Of a stretch of 64,000 nucleotides of DNA, positions 8,808-16,865 are shown one piece after another. The notes beneath the pieces were generated by a model. The model did no database searches. It saw only the letters and a program-made list of their open reading frames with translations, and had not been told where the DNA came from. How positions within the stretch are numbered: the stretch's first letter is position 1; each line of letters begins with the position of its first letter. The DNA comes from Streptomyces bungoensis (lineage in GTDB: Bacteria > Actinomycetota > Actinomycetes > Streptomycetales > Streptomycetaceae). The stretch is from contig NZ_KQ948858.1 of assembly GCF_001514215.1 (NCBI RefSeq), forward strand, positions 217,310 to 281,309, in the 5' to 3' direction. Made by a program: the position numbers and the translations under genes.

Positions 8808-8838
8808 TTGGCCTCCGCGGCGGGCGACCCGCTACGAT
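8808..8838 (+). promoter_or_regulatory. Probable promoter of tRNA-Gly
   Basis: TTGGCC (8808-8813) and TACGAT (8833-8838) are separated by 19 bp and lie about 40 bp upstream of the mature tRNA-Gly. They resemble -35 and -10 boxes of the major vegetative sigma factor. Confidence 0.5.
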
Positions 8839-8878
8839 GCAGTGCAGTGCCGCGGTCACCGACCTGCGGCGCAGTGGT

Positions 8879-8949
8879 GCGGGCGTAGCTCAATGGTAGA
8901 GCCCTAGTCTTCCAAACTAGCTACGCGGGTTCGATTCCCGTCGCCCGCT
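8879..8949 (+). tRNA. tRNA-Gly (anticodon TCC)
   Basis: The 71-nt cloverleaf has acceptor stem GCGGGCG/CGCCCGC with discriminator T. The anticodon stem is CTAGT/ACTAG and the loop CTTCCAA carries anticodon TCC, which reads GGA and GGG. The T-arm contains GGGTTCGATTCCC. CCA is not encoded. It is divergent from the tRNA-Pro gene, with 162 bp between them. Confidence 0.96.
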
Positions 8950-8958
8950 CTGGACGCC

Positions 8959-8995
8959 GAAGGCCCAGGTGAGGGGTTCCTCTCCCTGGGCCTTC
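8959..8995. terminator. Hairpin terminator after tRNA-Gly
   Basis: GAAGGCCCAGG (8959-8969) pairs perfectly with CCTGGGCCTTC (8985-8995). It lies just past the tRNA-Gly gene and before the stop codon of the convergent SHOCT gene, so it may serve both. Confidence 0.75.
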
Positions 8996-9022
8996 CGCCG
9001 TTCCCGGGGTCCCTCGCGCGCC

Positions 9023-9322
9023 TCAGCCCAGCAGCAGGCGCTTCTGCCGTTCGAACTCCTCGTCCGTCAGGACACCCTGTGCCTTCAGGTCGCCCAGCTG
9101 CTTGAGCTGCTCGATCTTCCGGGTCATGTCGTCGGGGGCGGCGGCCGGCGGTGGTGCGGCGGGAGAGGGTGGTGCCGCCGGCTGCTGTGCGTACTGCTGC
9201 TGCTGTTCGTAGTCCTGCTGCGCCCACCGGCCGGCCTGCCGTCGTGAGACGCGGTTGGACACGGCGGTGGCGGTTCCGGCGACGGCGGCCGTGCGGGCCA
9301 CGCCGCGTAGCAGTCCGGGCAT
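9023..9322 (-). CDS. Small SHOCT-domain protein
   Basis: This 99-residue protein ends in a SHOCT (short C-terminal) domain at about 66-99: an Ile/Leu-rich helix, then the motif GVLTDEEFERQK that defines this domain. The N-terminus MPGLLRGVARTAAVAGTATAVSN is a short hydrophobic or amphipathic stretch, followed by a Gln/Pro/Ala linker. SHOCT modules are short oligomerisation or interaction tails of unknown exact role, often fused to membrane segments. It lies directly downstream of the DUF6325 gene on the same strand (36-bp gap), a pairing that suggests cotranscription. Confidence 0.85.
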   Translation of the reverse strand: MPGLLRGVARTAAVAGTATAVSNRVSRRQAGRWAQQDYEQQQQYAQQPAAPPSPAAPPPAAAPDDMTRKIEQLKQLGDLKAQGVLTDEEFERQKRLLLG

Positions 9323-9358
9323 GTTCGGTCATCTCCTGGGGTGGGTGTGCGTACCGGG

Positions 9359-9820
9359 TCAGGCGGCCGCGGAGCCTCCACCGGGCGGCACCGTCTCCTC
9401 CGTGGCGTCCAGCGCCGCCAGCAGGGCCTGGACGGGGATGCGGCCGCCGGCGACGAGCTGGGCCCCGCCGCGCCGGAGCGCCCGGGCCAAGGGTGCGGCC
9501 CACAGGTTCTCGTACACGAGTACGGCGGCCGCGTTGCCGGGATCGAGGGCGTGGGCCGCCTCGTCGAGGTCGCCCTGGTCCAGGACGCCGGACGAGGCTC
9601 CCTCGAAGACGGACAGATCGATCTCGCCGCCCAGGTCCCGCGCCTCCAGGCCGACGACCGAGCCGTCGGTCTCCTTGCGGACGAAGGCGAGGTCGATGAT
9701 CCGGATGATGCCGCGGTCGGAGAGATCGACCAGCAGCGGGAACGCCTCTCCCGTCATGCGGTTGCCAGGGAACTCGATGACCACGTAGTCGACGGGCCCC
9801 ATGTCCTCGACGGTCTCCAT
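9359..9820 (-). CDS. DUF6325-family protein
   Basis: This 153-residue soluble protein begins METVEDMGPVDYVVIEFPGNR and contains segments of the form FPLLVDLSDRGIIRIIDLAFVRKE and AVLVYENLWAAPLARALRRGGA. These are characteristic of the actinobacterial DUF6325 (formerly DUF1269-like) proteins, whose function is unknown. The ATG is preceded by GAGGAGAGG. It probably forms a two-gene operon with the SHOCT protein downstream. I cannot assign a reaction. Confidence 0.85.
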   Translation of the reverse strand: METVEDMGPVDYVVIEFPGNRMTGEAFPLLVDLSDRGIIRIIDLAFVRKETDGSVVGLEARDLGGEIDLSVFEGASSGVLDQGDLDEAAHALDPGNAAAVLVYENLWAAPLARALRRGGAQLVAGGRIPVQALLAALDATEETVPPGGGSAAA

Positions 9821-10323
9821 GACCTCTCCTCATCAGACGGATGGGAGTCGGGACCGCTCGCCCGCCCGGCGGCCGCCGAGGCGGCCCCCAGCGGCACGAC
9901 CGCATGACCGGCCGACGGCACCCGTTGCCCTTCCAGTCCAGCACGCGGGGAAGGGGCGCGCACGTTCGCGGGCCGCGTGGAGCTCGCCCCGCCGCACGCC
10001 GGCCGGGAACTGCCGTCCGGTCCGTGACGGGGCCGCTGCCCGGTGGGCGGCAGCCGCTTCGGGGGGGCAAGGGTGCCGCGGAGGTCCGCCGCGCCGCGCC
10101 GGGGGAGGCGAGGGTGCCGCCCGAGTGCCGGGCCGAGTGCGGCAGCCGTTGCGGGGTCGGTGGAAGGAAGCCGGGTGGGCGAGGCGGGCCATGCCCTGGC
10201 GCCGGTGCCGCGGCGAGGAGGGCCGGGCGCACGGCGACGGCTCCCGGGTCCGCGCGGGTCGGGGGTGTCGCGGGGCGCGCTCCTGCGGGTGCCGGCCGGC
10301 AGCGGACCGCCCCGCCCCGCTCC
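9821..10323. other. Gene-poor interval of about 500 bp
   Basis: Open frames exist on both strands, but none has a recognisable domain, a good ribosome binding site or a protein-like composition; the translations are Arg/Pro/Gly-rich shadows. I see no RNA gene. It may hold the promoter of the DUF6325/SHOCT pair and the 3' end of the small membrane protein transcript. Confidence 0.4.
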
Positions 10324-10518
10324 TCAGAAGCTGATCGAGTTGATCGTGTCCGCTATCGAGTTCAGGAAGCGGTTGATGGACGGGGCCATGCCCGTCGAGG
10401 CGAGGAAGAAACCGAAGAGGACGGCGACGATGGCCGGGCCCGCCTTGATGTTCCCCCCTCGGATCAGCACCACCAGGATGATCGCCAACAGCAGCACCAC
10501 AGACAGTGAAATGGCCAC
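10324..10518 (-). CDS. Small two-helix membrane protein
   Basis: A 64-residue protein from a GTG start. Two hydrophobic segments are visible, at about 2-20 (AISLSVVLLLAIILVVLI) and 28-46, joined by a short RGGNIKAGP turn. The tail NRFLNSIADTINSISF is amphipathic. Similar tiny membrane proteins are common and conserved in Streptomyces, but I know of no function. It is divergent from the acyltransferase gene with about 440 bp between them. The start rests on the first in-frame GTG directly before the hydrophobic segment; no strong Shine-Dalgarno is visible. Confidence 0.75.
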   Translation of the reverse strand: MAISLSVVLLLAIILVVLIRGGNIKAGPAIVAVLFGFFLASTGMAPSINRFLNSIADTINSISF

Positions 10519-10920
10519 AACTGATCACACCCTCGGTCGGTCCGCTCTCCCGGCCGCGGGGCACGACCCCGCGCACCCCTGCCAGAACCATCGTGCCACC
10601 AACAAGGCCATGTCATGCGACCCGTGACACAACGTCGGGTCACGAGTCGGCACGGCCGGGGCGCCGGAAGGGATTTCAGCGGGCCGCCCTCGTGGACTCC
10701 GAAGGAAATTGCGCAGGTTCGTTTCCATGCCCACACATCCCGTGCGCAGATATTTCGATTGAGCCGCACAGCGGCGACGTATGCCCCAATTGGTGCGGAT
10801 GAATAGGGACATCGGGGGTGAACGGACGGCTCCATGTGCGCACCATCACGTCGACAGAGGTGGCAAGTTGTGAAAATCAGGGGGTACCCGAACGGGATAA
10901 CCAGGAATGACCACGGGTGT

Positions 10921-10950
10921 TTTACGGATTCGCACAGTCGACGCTAGGGT
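10921..10950 (+). promoter_or_regulatory. Promoter giving a probable leaderless acyltransferase mRNA
   Basis: TTTACG (10921-10926), an 18-bp spacer and TAGGGT (10945-10950) resemble -35 and -10 boxes. The ATG at 10958 follows the -10 box by 7 nt, so transcription would begin at or next to the start codon. The upstream gap back to 10519 is more A+T-rich than its surroundings and shows no other gene. Confidence 0.5.
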
Positions 10951-10957
10951 GCCTGAG

Positions 10958-12172
10958 ATGTTTGACGCCGCCTCGTCCCCCGGCCAGAACCGCAGGCCGC
11001 TCCCCCCGGCACAGCCGCCGGCCGACGGAGTGCCCGGACCGCGTACCCCGATGAGTGCGCAGGAACCCCGGCCGAAGGCGGACAGACCCGGCGGACAACC
11101 TCAAAGCGGGCAGCGGGACGCGTTCTTCGACAACGCCAAGTACCTGGCGATCGTGCTCGTCGCGATGGGTCACTCATGGGAGCCGCTGAAGGGCGACAGC
11201 CAGATCCTGAAGGCCTTCTACGACGTGGTGTACGCCTTCCACATGCCGGCGTTCATCATCATCTCCGGCTTCTTCTCCCGCAGTTTCGACATGCGCCCGA
11301 GCCGGGTGAAGCGCCTGATCACCGGTGTCGTCGTGCCGTACCTCGTCTTCGAGACCGCGTACCCGCTCTTCAAGAACGCGGTCGTCGGGTCCCACGAGGA
11401 GATCAGCCTCCTCGACCCGTGGTACCTCACCTGGTTCCTGGTCGCCCTGTTCGTCTGGCGGATCACCACGCCGGTGTGGAAAGTGGTGCGCTGGCCGCTG
11501 CCGCTGGCCATCGCCATCGCCATGCTCGCGAGCGTCAGCCCGAGCATCGGCAACGACCTCGACCTGCAGCGCGTCCTGCAGTTCCTGCCCTACTTCGTGC
11601 TCGGCCTGACCCTGAGGCCCGAGCACTTCCGGCTGGTGCGCCGCCGCTGGGTGCGCGTCGCCTCGGTGCCGGTGTTCGCGGCCGCGCTCGTGGTCGGCTG
11701 GTGGGCGGCGCCGCGGATGAACACCTCGTGGTTCTACCACCGTGACGCCGCGCAGGAACTGGGCGCTCCGTGGTGGTGCGGGCCGGTGATGGTGCTGGCG
11801 CTGCTGGGCTGCTCGCTGGTGCTGACGGCGTGCTTCTTCGCCTGGGTGCCGGGCCAGCGGATGTGGTTCACGACGCTCGGCGCGGGCACCCTGTACGGCT
11901 ACCTGCTGCACGGCTTCCTGACGAAGTTCGCCGATTTCCAGGGCTGGTACGACCATCCCTGGCTGCACCACCCGCTCGGCGAGATCATGGTCACCGCTCT
12001 CGCGGCCACCGCCGTCACGCTGCTGTGCACCCGGCCCGTGCGGCGCGTGTTCCGGTTCGCGATGGAGCCGAGGATGGAGTGGGCGTTCCGGCAGGACGCG
12101 GCCGAACTGGCCCGCGGGCGCCAGATGAAGGAGCCCGAGCGCGAGCGCGAGCGCGAGAAGGTCAGCGCCTGA
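10958..12172 (+). CDS. Integral membrane acyltransferase (acyltransferase 3 family)
   Basis: This 404-residue multi-spanning protein has about ten hydrophobic segments. The N-terminal motif RDAFFDNAKYLAIVLVAMGHSW is typical of acyltransferase 3 / fucose-4-O-acetylase-like proteins, which O-acylate cell-surface or small-molecule sugars. The conserved His in MGHSW is the likely functional residue. The C-terminus is cytoplasmic and charged, with an EREREREREK tract. An upstream in-frame ATG at 10907 exists, but a promoter lies between it and 10958, so I prefer the internal ATG. The N-terminal 50 residues are Pro-rich and probably disordered. Substrate unknown. Confidence 0.85.
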   Translation: MFDAASSPGQNRRPLPPAQPPADGVPGPRTPMSAQEPRPKADRPGGQPQSGQRDAFFDNAKYLAIVLVAMGHSWEPLKGDSQILKAFYDVVYAFHMPAFIIISGFFSRSFDMRPSRVKRLITGVVVPYLVFETAYPLFKNAVVGSHEEISLLDPWYLTWFLVALFVWRITTPVWKVVRWPLPLAIAIAMLASVSPSIGNDLDLQRVLQFLPYFVLGLTLRPEHFRLVRRRWVRVASVPVFAAALVVGWWAAPRMNTSWFYHRDAAQELGAPWWCGPVMVLALLGCSLVLTACFFAWVPGQRMWFTTLGAGTLYGYLLHGFLTKFADFQGWYDHPWLHHPLGEIMVTALAATAVTLLCTRPVRRVFRFAMEPRMEWAFRQDAAELARGRQMKEPEREREREKVSA

Positions 12173-12191
12173 CGCGGAGCCGTCCCGTGGG

Positions 12192-12656
12192 TCACAGACC
12201 GAGGAGCGCGCGCATCCGTGCGTACTTCTCGGTCAGTCGTCTCCGGGTCTCCTCGGGCAGGACCGCCAGCCGCCCGGGATCGGCGTTGTGCGCCAGGTCG
12301 GCCTGCTTGACCAGCAGGGCGCCCGGGGTGGCGAGGATGCGGCGCGCGTAGTCCTGCGGTCCTTCACCGGGCCGCTTGGTGAGGGCGTCGACGATGGCCC
12401 TGGTGCGCGGGGTGAGGGCGGCCCGCGCCAGCCATTCCCGGGTGAGCGCGTCGTCCTCGATCGCGTCGTGCAGCCAGGCTGCGGTGATCTGGTCGGCGTC
12501 CCCGCCGCGGGCGCGCACCCCCTCGGCGACGGCCGCCAGGTGCTCGGCGTACGGCCGTCCCGCCTTGTCGGTCTGGCCCGCGTGCGCGTTCCGCGCGATC
12601 GCCTCGGCCTCGGCCGGGGTGAGGAGCGCGCTCGCCCCCGTGTCTGCTGTTGTCAT
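12192..12656 (-). CDS. HD-domain phosphohydrolase, RelA/SpoT-hydrolase-like
   Basis: A 154-residue single-domain protein. The motif AWLHDAIEDDALT contains the HD pair plus the ED metal/catalytic residues typical of ppGpp hydrolases. The flanking segments AEAIARNAHAGQTDKAGRPYAEH and VKQADLAHNADP match the same fold. It is the length of stand-alone small alarmone hydrolases, which remove the 3' pyrophosphate from (p)ppGpp. Substrate is inferred from family. It lies 19 bp downstream of the SpoIIE-type phosphatase gene on the same strand, so the two are probably cotranscribed. It converges with the acyltransferase gene, with only 19 bp between the stops and no evident terminator. Confidence 0.85.
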   Translation of the reverse strand: MTTADTGASALLTPAEAEAIARNAHAGQTDKAGRPYAEHLAAVAEGVRARGGDADQITAAWLHDAIEDDALTREWLARAALTPRTRAIVDALTKRPGEGPQDYARRILATPGALLVKQADLAHNADPGRLAVLPEETRRRLTEKYARMRALLGL

Positions 12657-12675
12657 GGCTCCGGTGTCCCCCGGG

Positions 12676-13848
12676 TCAGCGGGCGCCCGCGGAGGTGTCG
12701 CGGCAGATCAGCAGCAGGGCGCGGTCGTCGTTGACGTCCTTGGCGACCGCTTCGATGAGGTGCCAGGCGGCGCCGTGGAAGCCGCCGGCGACATAGCGGT
12801 CGGCCTCGCCGGTGAGGCGGTCGATGCCCTCGACGATGTCGCGGTCGGAGGTCTCCACCAGTCCGTCCGTGAACAGCATCAGCACGTCGCCGGGGCGCAG
12901 GGAGCCCTTCACCGAGTCGAACTGGGCGCCGTCGTACACACCGAGCAGTGGGCCGTCTGCGGCCTTCTCCTCCCAGCGCCCCGTGCCCGCGCTGAGCTGG
13001 AGACCGGGCGGATGCCCGGCGGAGTACAGCTCGTAGTCCCCCGAGTCCAGGTCCAGCACCAGGTGGATGGAGGTGGCGAAGCCCTCGTCCCAGTCCTGGC
13101 GCAGCAGGTAGCCGTTCGCCGCGGGGAGGAAGGCGTGCGGGGGCAGGGAGCCGAGCAGGCCGCCGAAGGCGCCGGACAGCAGCAGGGCGCGCGAGCCCGC
13201 GTCCATGCCCTTGCCGGACACGTCCGTGAGCACGACCTCCAGGGTGCGGCCGCCGTTCGTCCGGGCGGCGACGACGAAGTCGCCCGAGAAGGACTGGCCG
13301 CCCGCCGGCCTGAGCGCCATCTCGTGGTGCCAGCCCTGCGGCAGCTTCGGCAGCTTGCTCTGCACCCGGATCCGCTCGCGCAGGTCGAACAGCATGGTGC
13401 CGCCGCGCCGCCAGGGCACGCCGACGCGGCTGCGGAACTGCGCGGTCAGCAGCCCGAAGGAGCCGCACGCGGCGACCACCAGGACCACGCCCGGGGTGAC
13501 CCGCGAGGGCCCCTCGGTGTAGGGGCCGAGCCGCACCGACTCCACGATGAGCGCGGTGGCCGCCGTTGCGTACAGGCCGAGCAGGCTCGCCGGACGCAGC
13601 AGCAGACCGCCCGCGACGATCGGCAGCACCAGCATGGCCGGGGAGCACCACACCGAGTCGGCGAGGGTCATGAGGGCGAGCAGGGGGATGGTGAGCAGCA
13701 GGCCGGCCAGCGCGATCCAGTCGGAGCCGTCACCGCGGAAGTAGTCCACGGCGCTTCTGCGCAGCCCGACGCGGACCCGGTGCCACTGCATCCTGCACCG
13801 GGCCGTGAACGTCTCGGCCTTCGCGCGCCGCTCTCGTCCTGCTGCCAT
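12676..13848 (-). CDS. Membrane-anchored PP2C-type (SpoIIE) serine phosphatase
   Basis: In this 390-residue protein, residues 1-40 are basic and cytoplasmic. About four hydrophobic segments follow between 43 and 135, then a SpoIIE/RsbU-type PP2C phosphatase domain from about 165 to the end. Metal-binding motifs are visible as SFSGDFVVA, VLTDVSGKGMDA and LMLFTDGLVE. Such enzymes dephosphorylate anti-anti-sigma factors in partner-switching pathways controlling alternative sigma factors. No sensor (PAS/GAF) or kinase domain is present, so the membrane part may sense signal. It is followed closely by the HD-domain gene. No anti-sigma partner is adjacent. Confidence 0.92.
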   Translation of the reverse strand: MAAGRERRAKAETFTARCRMQWHRVRVGLRRSAVDYFRGDGSDWIALAGLLLTIPLLALMTLADSVWCSPAMLVLPIVAGGLLLRPASLLGLYATAATALIVESVRLGPYTEGPSRVTPGVVLVVAACGSFGLLTAQFRSRVGVPWRRGGTMLFDLRERIRVQSKLPKLPQGWHHEMALRPAGGQSFSGDFVVAARTNGGRTLEVVLTDVSGKGMDAGSRALLLSGAFGGLLGSLPPHAFLPAANGYLLRQDWDEGFATSIHLVLDLDSGDYELYSAGHPPGLQLSAGTGRWEEKAADGPLLGVYDGAQFDSVKGSLRPGDVLMLFTDGLVETSDRDIVEGIDRLTGEADRYVAGGFHGAAWHLIEAVAKDVNDDRALLLICRDTSAGAR

Positions 13849-14023
13849 CAGTTCGGGACCCTATCCATCGGACCGGGCGCTCGGCACGGGAGGTCCCACT
13901 TGTCCCCCGTGCGAGGCTCGACTTCGCGGTTCGACTTCACAGTGAACGGCACGGAGGGCCGTCGCGCCGCCACCCGGGAGAAATTCGCTGGATCGCCCCG
14001 CAACGCCCTGGTAGGCATGGCCC

Positions 14024-15262
14024 ATGGTGACTGACCCCGCGATCGAACTGAAGGTGCTGCGCCCCGAGGAGTGGGACGGATGGTGGGAGCACCTGCTCCG
14101 TGCCTTCGGTGGTGTCGCGGCGCCCGAGGAGCGCGAACTCGACCGGTCGGTCACCGAGTTCCAGCGGTCCATGGCCGCCTGGGACGGGGACACCCTGGTG
14201 GGTACGGCGGGTGCGTTCAGCTTCCGGATGACCGTGCCGGGCGGCGCCTCGGTGCCCACGGCCGGCGTCACCATGGTCAGCGTGGCCGCCACGCACCGCC
14301 GGCGCGGGGTGCTGACCTCCATGATGCGGCGGCAGCTGGACGACGTCCGCGCGCTCGGTGAGCCGCTCGCGGCGCTCACCGCCTCGGAGCCGGCGATCTA
14401 CGGCCGGTTCGGGTACGGCGCCGCGACCTTCCAGCTCCAGGCCGACATCGACACGAGCCGGGTCACGCTCGCGCTCCCGGCCGGCACCGAGGACGTACGC
14501 CTGCGCTACGCGGACCCGGCCGAGGTGCTCGCCGAGTGCGAGGCGGTGTACGCGGCGCTGGTGCCGCGCCGGCCCGGGATGCTGGCCCGGCAGCCGGGCT
14601 GGGAGCGGACGGTGGTGTTCGACCCGGAGAGCCGCCGCAGCGGCGCGTCGGCGCTGCAGTGCGTGGTCGCCGAGCGGGACGGGGAGGTCACCGGGTACGC
14701 CCGGTTCCGCACCAAGCTCGGCTGGGGACCGGGCGGGCACGACGGCACGGTGACGCTGGAGGCCCTCGCCGCGCTGGACCCCGCGACCGAGGCGGCGCTG
14801 TGGCGCTTCCTGTGCGGCATCGACCTGATGACGACCCTGACCGTGCAGAAGCGGCCGGTGGACGACGCCTGGCAGTATCTGGTCTCCGACATCAGGCGCG
14901 GCCGGCCCGCTCTCGGGGACTCCTGCTACCTGCGCCTCGTCGACGTCGGTGCGGCGCTCTCGGCGCGGACCTACCAGGCACCGGTGGACGTCGTGTTCGA
15001 GGTGGAGGACGCCTTCTGCCCCTGGAACGCGGGCCGCTGGCGGCTGACCGGCGATCTCAAGGGCGCCTCGTGCGAGCGTACGTCCGACGCCGCCGACCTG
15101 TCCCTGTCCGTACGGGAGTTGGGGGCGTCCTACCTGGGCGGCGTGTCCCTGCTGTCCCTGGCGGCGGCCGGACGCGTACGGGAGCTGCGGCCCGGCGCGC
15201 TGGCGGAGGCGTCGGTGGCGTTCGGCTCGCCGGTGGCGCCCTGGCTGCCGCACGGCTTCTAG
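14024..15262 (+). CDS. GNAT acetyltransferase, Eis-like
   Basis: At 412 residues it has the length of the Eis (enhanced intracellular survival) family. Eis proteins combine two GNAT folds with a sterol-carrier-like C-terminal domain. The acetyl-CoA loop is visible as VAATHRRRGVLTSMMRR, and the conserved LTASEPAIYGRFGYG follows. The C-terminal carboxylate ends in PHGF, a hallmark of Eis where the terminal carboxylate takes part in catalysis. Family members acetylate amines of aminoglycosides, polyamines or proteins; the substrate here is unknown. The start may be ATG 14024 or GTG 14027. TAGGCA lies 6 nt before the ATG, so the mRNA may be leaderless. Confidence 0.9.
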   Translation: MVTDPAIELKVLRPEEWDGWWEHLLRAFGGVAAPEERELDRSVTEFQRSMAAWDGDTLVGTAGAFSFRMTVPGGASVPTAGVTMVSVAATHRRRGVLTSMMRRQLDDVRALGEPLAALTASEPAIYGRFGYGAATFQLQADIDTSRVTLALPAGTEDVRLRYADPAEVLAECEAVYAALVPRRPGMLARQPGWERTVVFDPESRRSGASALQCVVAERDGEVTGYARFRTKLGWGPGGHDGTVTLEALAALDPATEAALWRFLCGIDLMTTLTVQKRPVDDAWQYLVSDIRRGRPALGDSCYLRLVDVGAALSARTYQAPVDVVFEVEDAFCPWNAGRWRLTGDLKGASCERTSDAADLSLSVRELGASYLGGVSLLSLAAAGRVRELRPGALAEASVAFGSPVAPWLPHGF

Positions 15263-15278
15263 CCGGCGCGGCCCGCGG

Positions 15279-16088
15279 TCAGCGGTTCTGGCAGGCCGGG
15301 CACCAGAAGAGGTTGCGCGCCGCCAGGCCGGCCGTGCGGATCTCGGTGGCGCAGACGTGGCAGGGCAGGGTGGCCCGGCGGTAGACGTAGACCTCGCCGC
15401 CGTGGTCGTCGACGCGGGGCGGGCGGCCCATCGCCTCCGGGGTGTGCTCGGGGCGGACGGTGTCGATGCGGTTGTGCCGGACGCCCTCGCGCATGAGCGT
15501 GACGAGGTCGGCCCAGATCGCGTCCCACTCGGCCGGGGTGATGTCCCGGCCCGCGCGGTAGGGGTCGATGCCGTGCCGGAAGAGGACCTCGGCGCGGTAG
15601 ACGTTGCCGACGCCGGCGATGACCTTCTGGTCCATCAGCAGCGCGGCGATGCTCGTCCGGCTGCGGGCGATCCTGCGGTACGCCGCGCCCGGGTCGGCGT
15701 CCTCGCGCAGCGGGTCGGGCCCGAGGCGGTCGTGCACCGCCCGCTTCTCCGCGTCCGTGATCAGCGCGCAGGTGGTGGGGCCGCGCAGATCGACGTACGA
15801 GGTGCCGTTCGCCAGCCGTAGGCGGACGGTGTCGGTGGGCGGGGGCGCGGGGGCGGGGCCGAAGGTCACCTTGCCGAAGAGGCCGAGGTGGATGTGGACC
15901 CAGTCGGTGTCGCGGAACCGCAGGAAGAGGTGCTTGCCGTGGGCCTCGGTGCCGGTGAGCTCGGCGCCGTCCAGCAGGTCCGCGGCATCGGAGAACTTGC
16001 CCTGGGGGCTGCCGACCCTCAGGGCCGTGCCGGAGAAGCGGGCGGCGTAGTCGTGCGCCAGCCGGTGGATCGTGTGCCCCTCTGGCAC
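15279..16088 (-). CDS. Fpg/Nei-family DNA glycosylase/AP lyase (endonuclease VIII type)
   Basis: A base-excision repair enzyme for oxidised bases. The 269-residue protein begins MPEGHTIHRLA, giving the catalytic Pro2 and Glu3; the PEGHT form marks Nei rather than Fpg (PELPE). The helix-two-turn-helix signature LMDQKVIAGVGNVYRAE is present. The C-terminal zinc finger is C-X2-C-X16-C-X2-C (CHVC ... CPAC). It converges with the acetyltransferase gene with a 16-bp gap. It follows rpiB on the same strand by 41 bp, so the two may share a transcript. Confidence 0.95.
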   Translation of the reverse strand: MPEGHTIHRLAHDYAARFSGTALRVGSPQGKFSDAADLLDGAELTGTEAHGKHLFLRFRDTDWVHIHLGLFGKVTFGPAPAPPPTDTVRLRLANGTSYVDLRGPTTCALITDAEKRAVHDRLGPDPLREDADPGAAYRRIARSRTSIAALLMDQKVIAGVGNVYRAEVLFRHGIDPYRAGRDITPAEWDAIWADLVTLMREGVRHNRIDTVRPEHTPEAMGRPPRVDDHGGEVYVYRRATLPCHVCATEIRTAGLAARNLFWCPACQNR

Positions 16089-16129
16089 GGCTGCTGTTCC
16101 TTCCGGTTCCTCTCGGCCCCTCGAGGGCC

Positions 16130-16618
16130 TCAGTCCTGCTGCGGGTGGTGGGCCGGGATCGCCGGGAGGTCGCCCGTCGTCTCGTAGTCCGACAGCATGT
16201 CGATGCGGCGGATGTGGCGCTCGTCACCGGAGAACGGCGTGCCGAGGAAGACCTCGACGAACTTGGTGGCCTCCTCGGTGCTGTGCATCCGCGCACCGAC
16301 GGCCACGACGTTGGCGTTGTTGTGCTGCCGGCCGAGCGCGGCCGTCTCCTCGCTCCAGGCGAGCGCCGCCCGTACGCCCTTGACCTTGTTCGCGGCGATC
16401 TGCTCGCCGTTGCCGGAACCGCCGATGACGATGCCGAGGGCCTCGGGGTCCGCCGCCGTGCGCTCCGCGGCGCGCAGGCAGAAGGGCGGGTAGTCGTCCT
16501 GGGCGTCGTAGAGGTGCGGCCCGCAGTCGACGGGCTCGTGCCCCGCCGCCTTCAGCCACTCGACGAGGTGGTTCTTGAGTTCGTAGCCCGCATGGTCGGA
16601 GCCGAGATACACGCGCAT
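16130..16618 (-). CDS. rpiB: Ribose-5-phosphate isomerase B
   Basis: This enzyme interconverts ribose-5-phosphate and ribulose-5-phosphate in the pentose phosphate pathway. At 162 residues it matches RpiB. It starts with MRVYLGSDHAGYELK and carries the phosphate-binding loop GGSGNGEQIAANKVKG and the catalytic-region motif RQHNNANVV. The actinobacterial form uses a Glu in place of the E. coli Cys in the loop; GGSGNGE shows that Glu. The ATG gives the standard N-terminus. It heads a probable two-gene unit with the Nei-type glycosylase and is divergent from the amino-acid permease. Confidence 0.95.
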   Translation of the reverse strand: MRVYLGSDHAGYELKNHLVEWLKAAGHEPVDCGPHLYDAQDDYPPFCLRAAERTAADPEALGIVIGGSGNGEQIAANKVKGVRAALAWSEETAALGRQHNNANVVAVGARMHSTEEATKFVEVFLGTPFSGDERHIRRIDMLSDYETTGDLPAIPAHHPQQD

Positions 16619-16722
16619 GGGACGAGTGTGACACGGCCGATTCCGGGCAGCAGCTTCGGGTGCCGGGACGGAAAAACGTGACCTGAGCCATAGAAGCTCA
16701 AGGAAACCTCAAGTAACAATAC

Positions 16723-16759
16723 GGATTCGGAGGTTCCCGAATCCATTCACCTCCGATTC
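16723..16759. promoter_or_regulatory. Nested inverted repeats upstream of the amino-acid permease
   Basis: GGATTCGG (16723-16730) is a perfect inverted repeat of CCGAATCC (16737-16744). The extended arm GATTCGGAGGT is repeated inverted at 16749-16759 with one mismatch. This local symmetry in the rpiB-permease gap suggests an operator for an unidentified regulator. Confidence 0.4.
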
Positions 16760-16865
16760 ACTGGACCACCTCGTACACCGCTCCTGCGAGGCCCCGTACC
16801 CACGCCCCACAACGGCATCCCCCTCGTACGGGAACCGCTCCACCGGCGCAAAGGAATTCCGTCCC

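Noticed and set aside
8640..8949. Integration site (attB) with an adjacent mobile element at the tRNA genes
   Set aside because: No integrase gene and no direct repeat of a tRNA 3' end was found nearby; neighbouring genes are ordinary chromosomal ones.
9833..10591. Minus-strand open frame of 252 codons before the small membrane protein
   Set aside because: Arg/Pro/Gly-rich with no domain or ribosome binding site; it overlaps the real 64-residue gene in another frame. The interval is treated as gene-poor.
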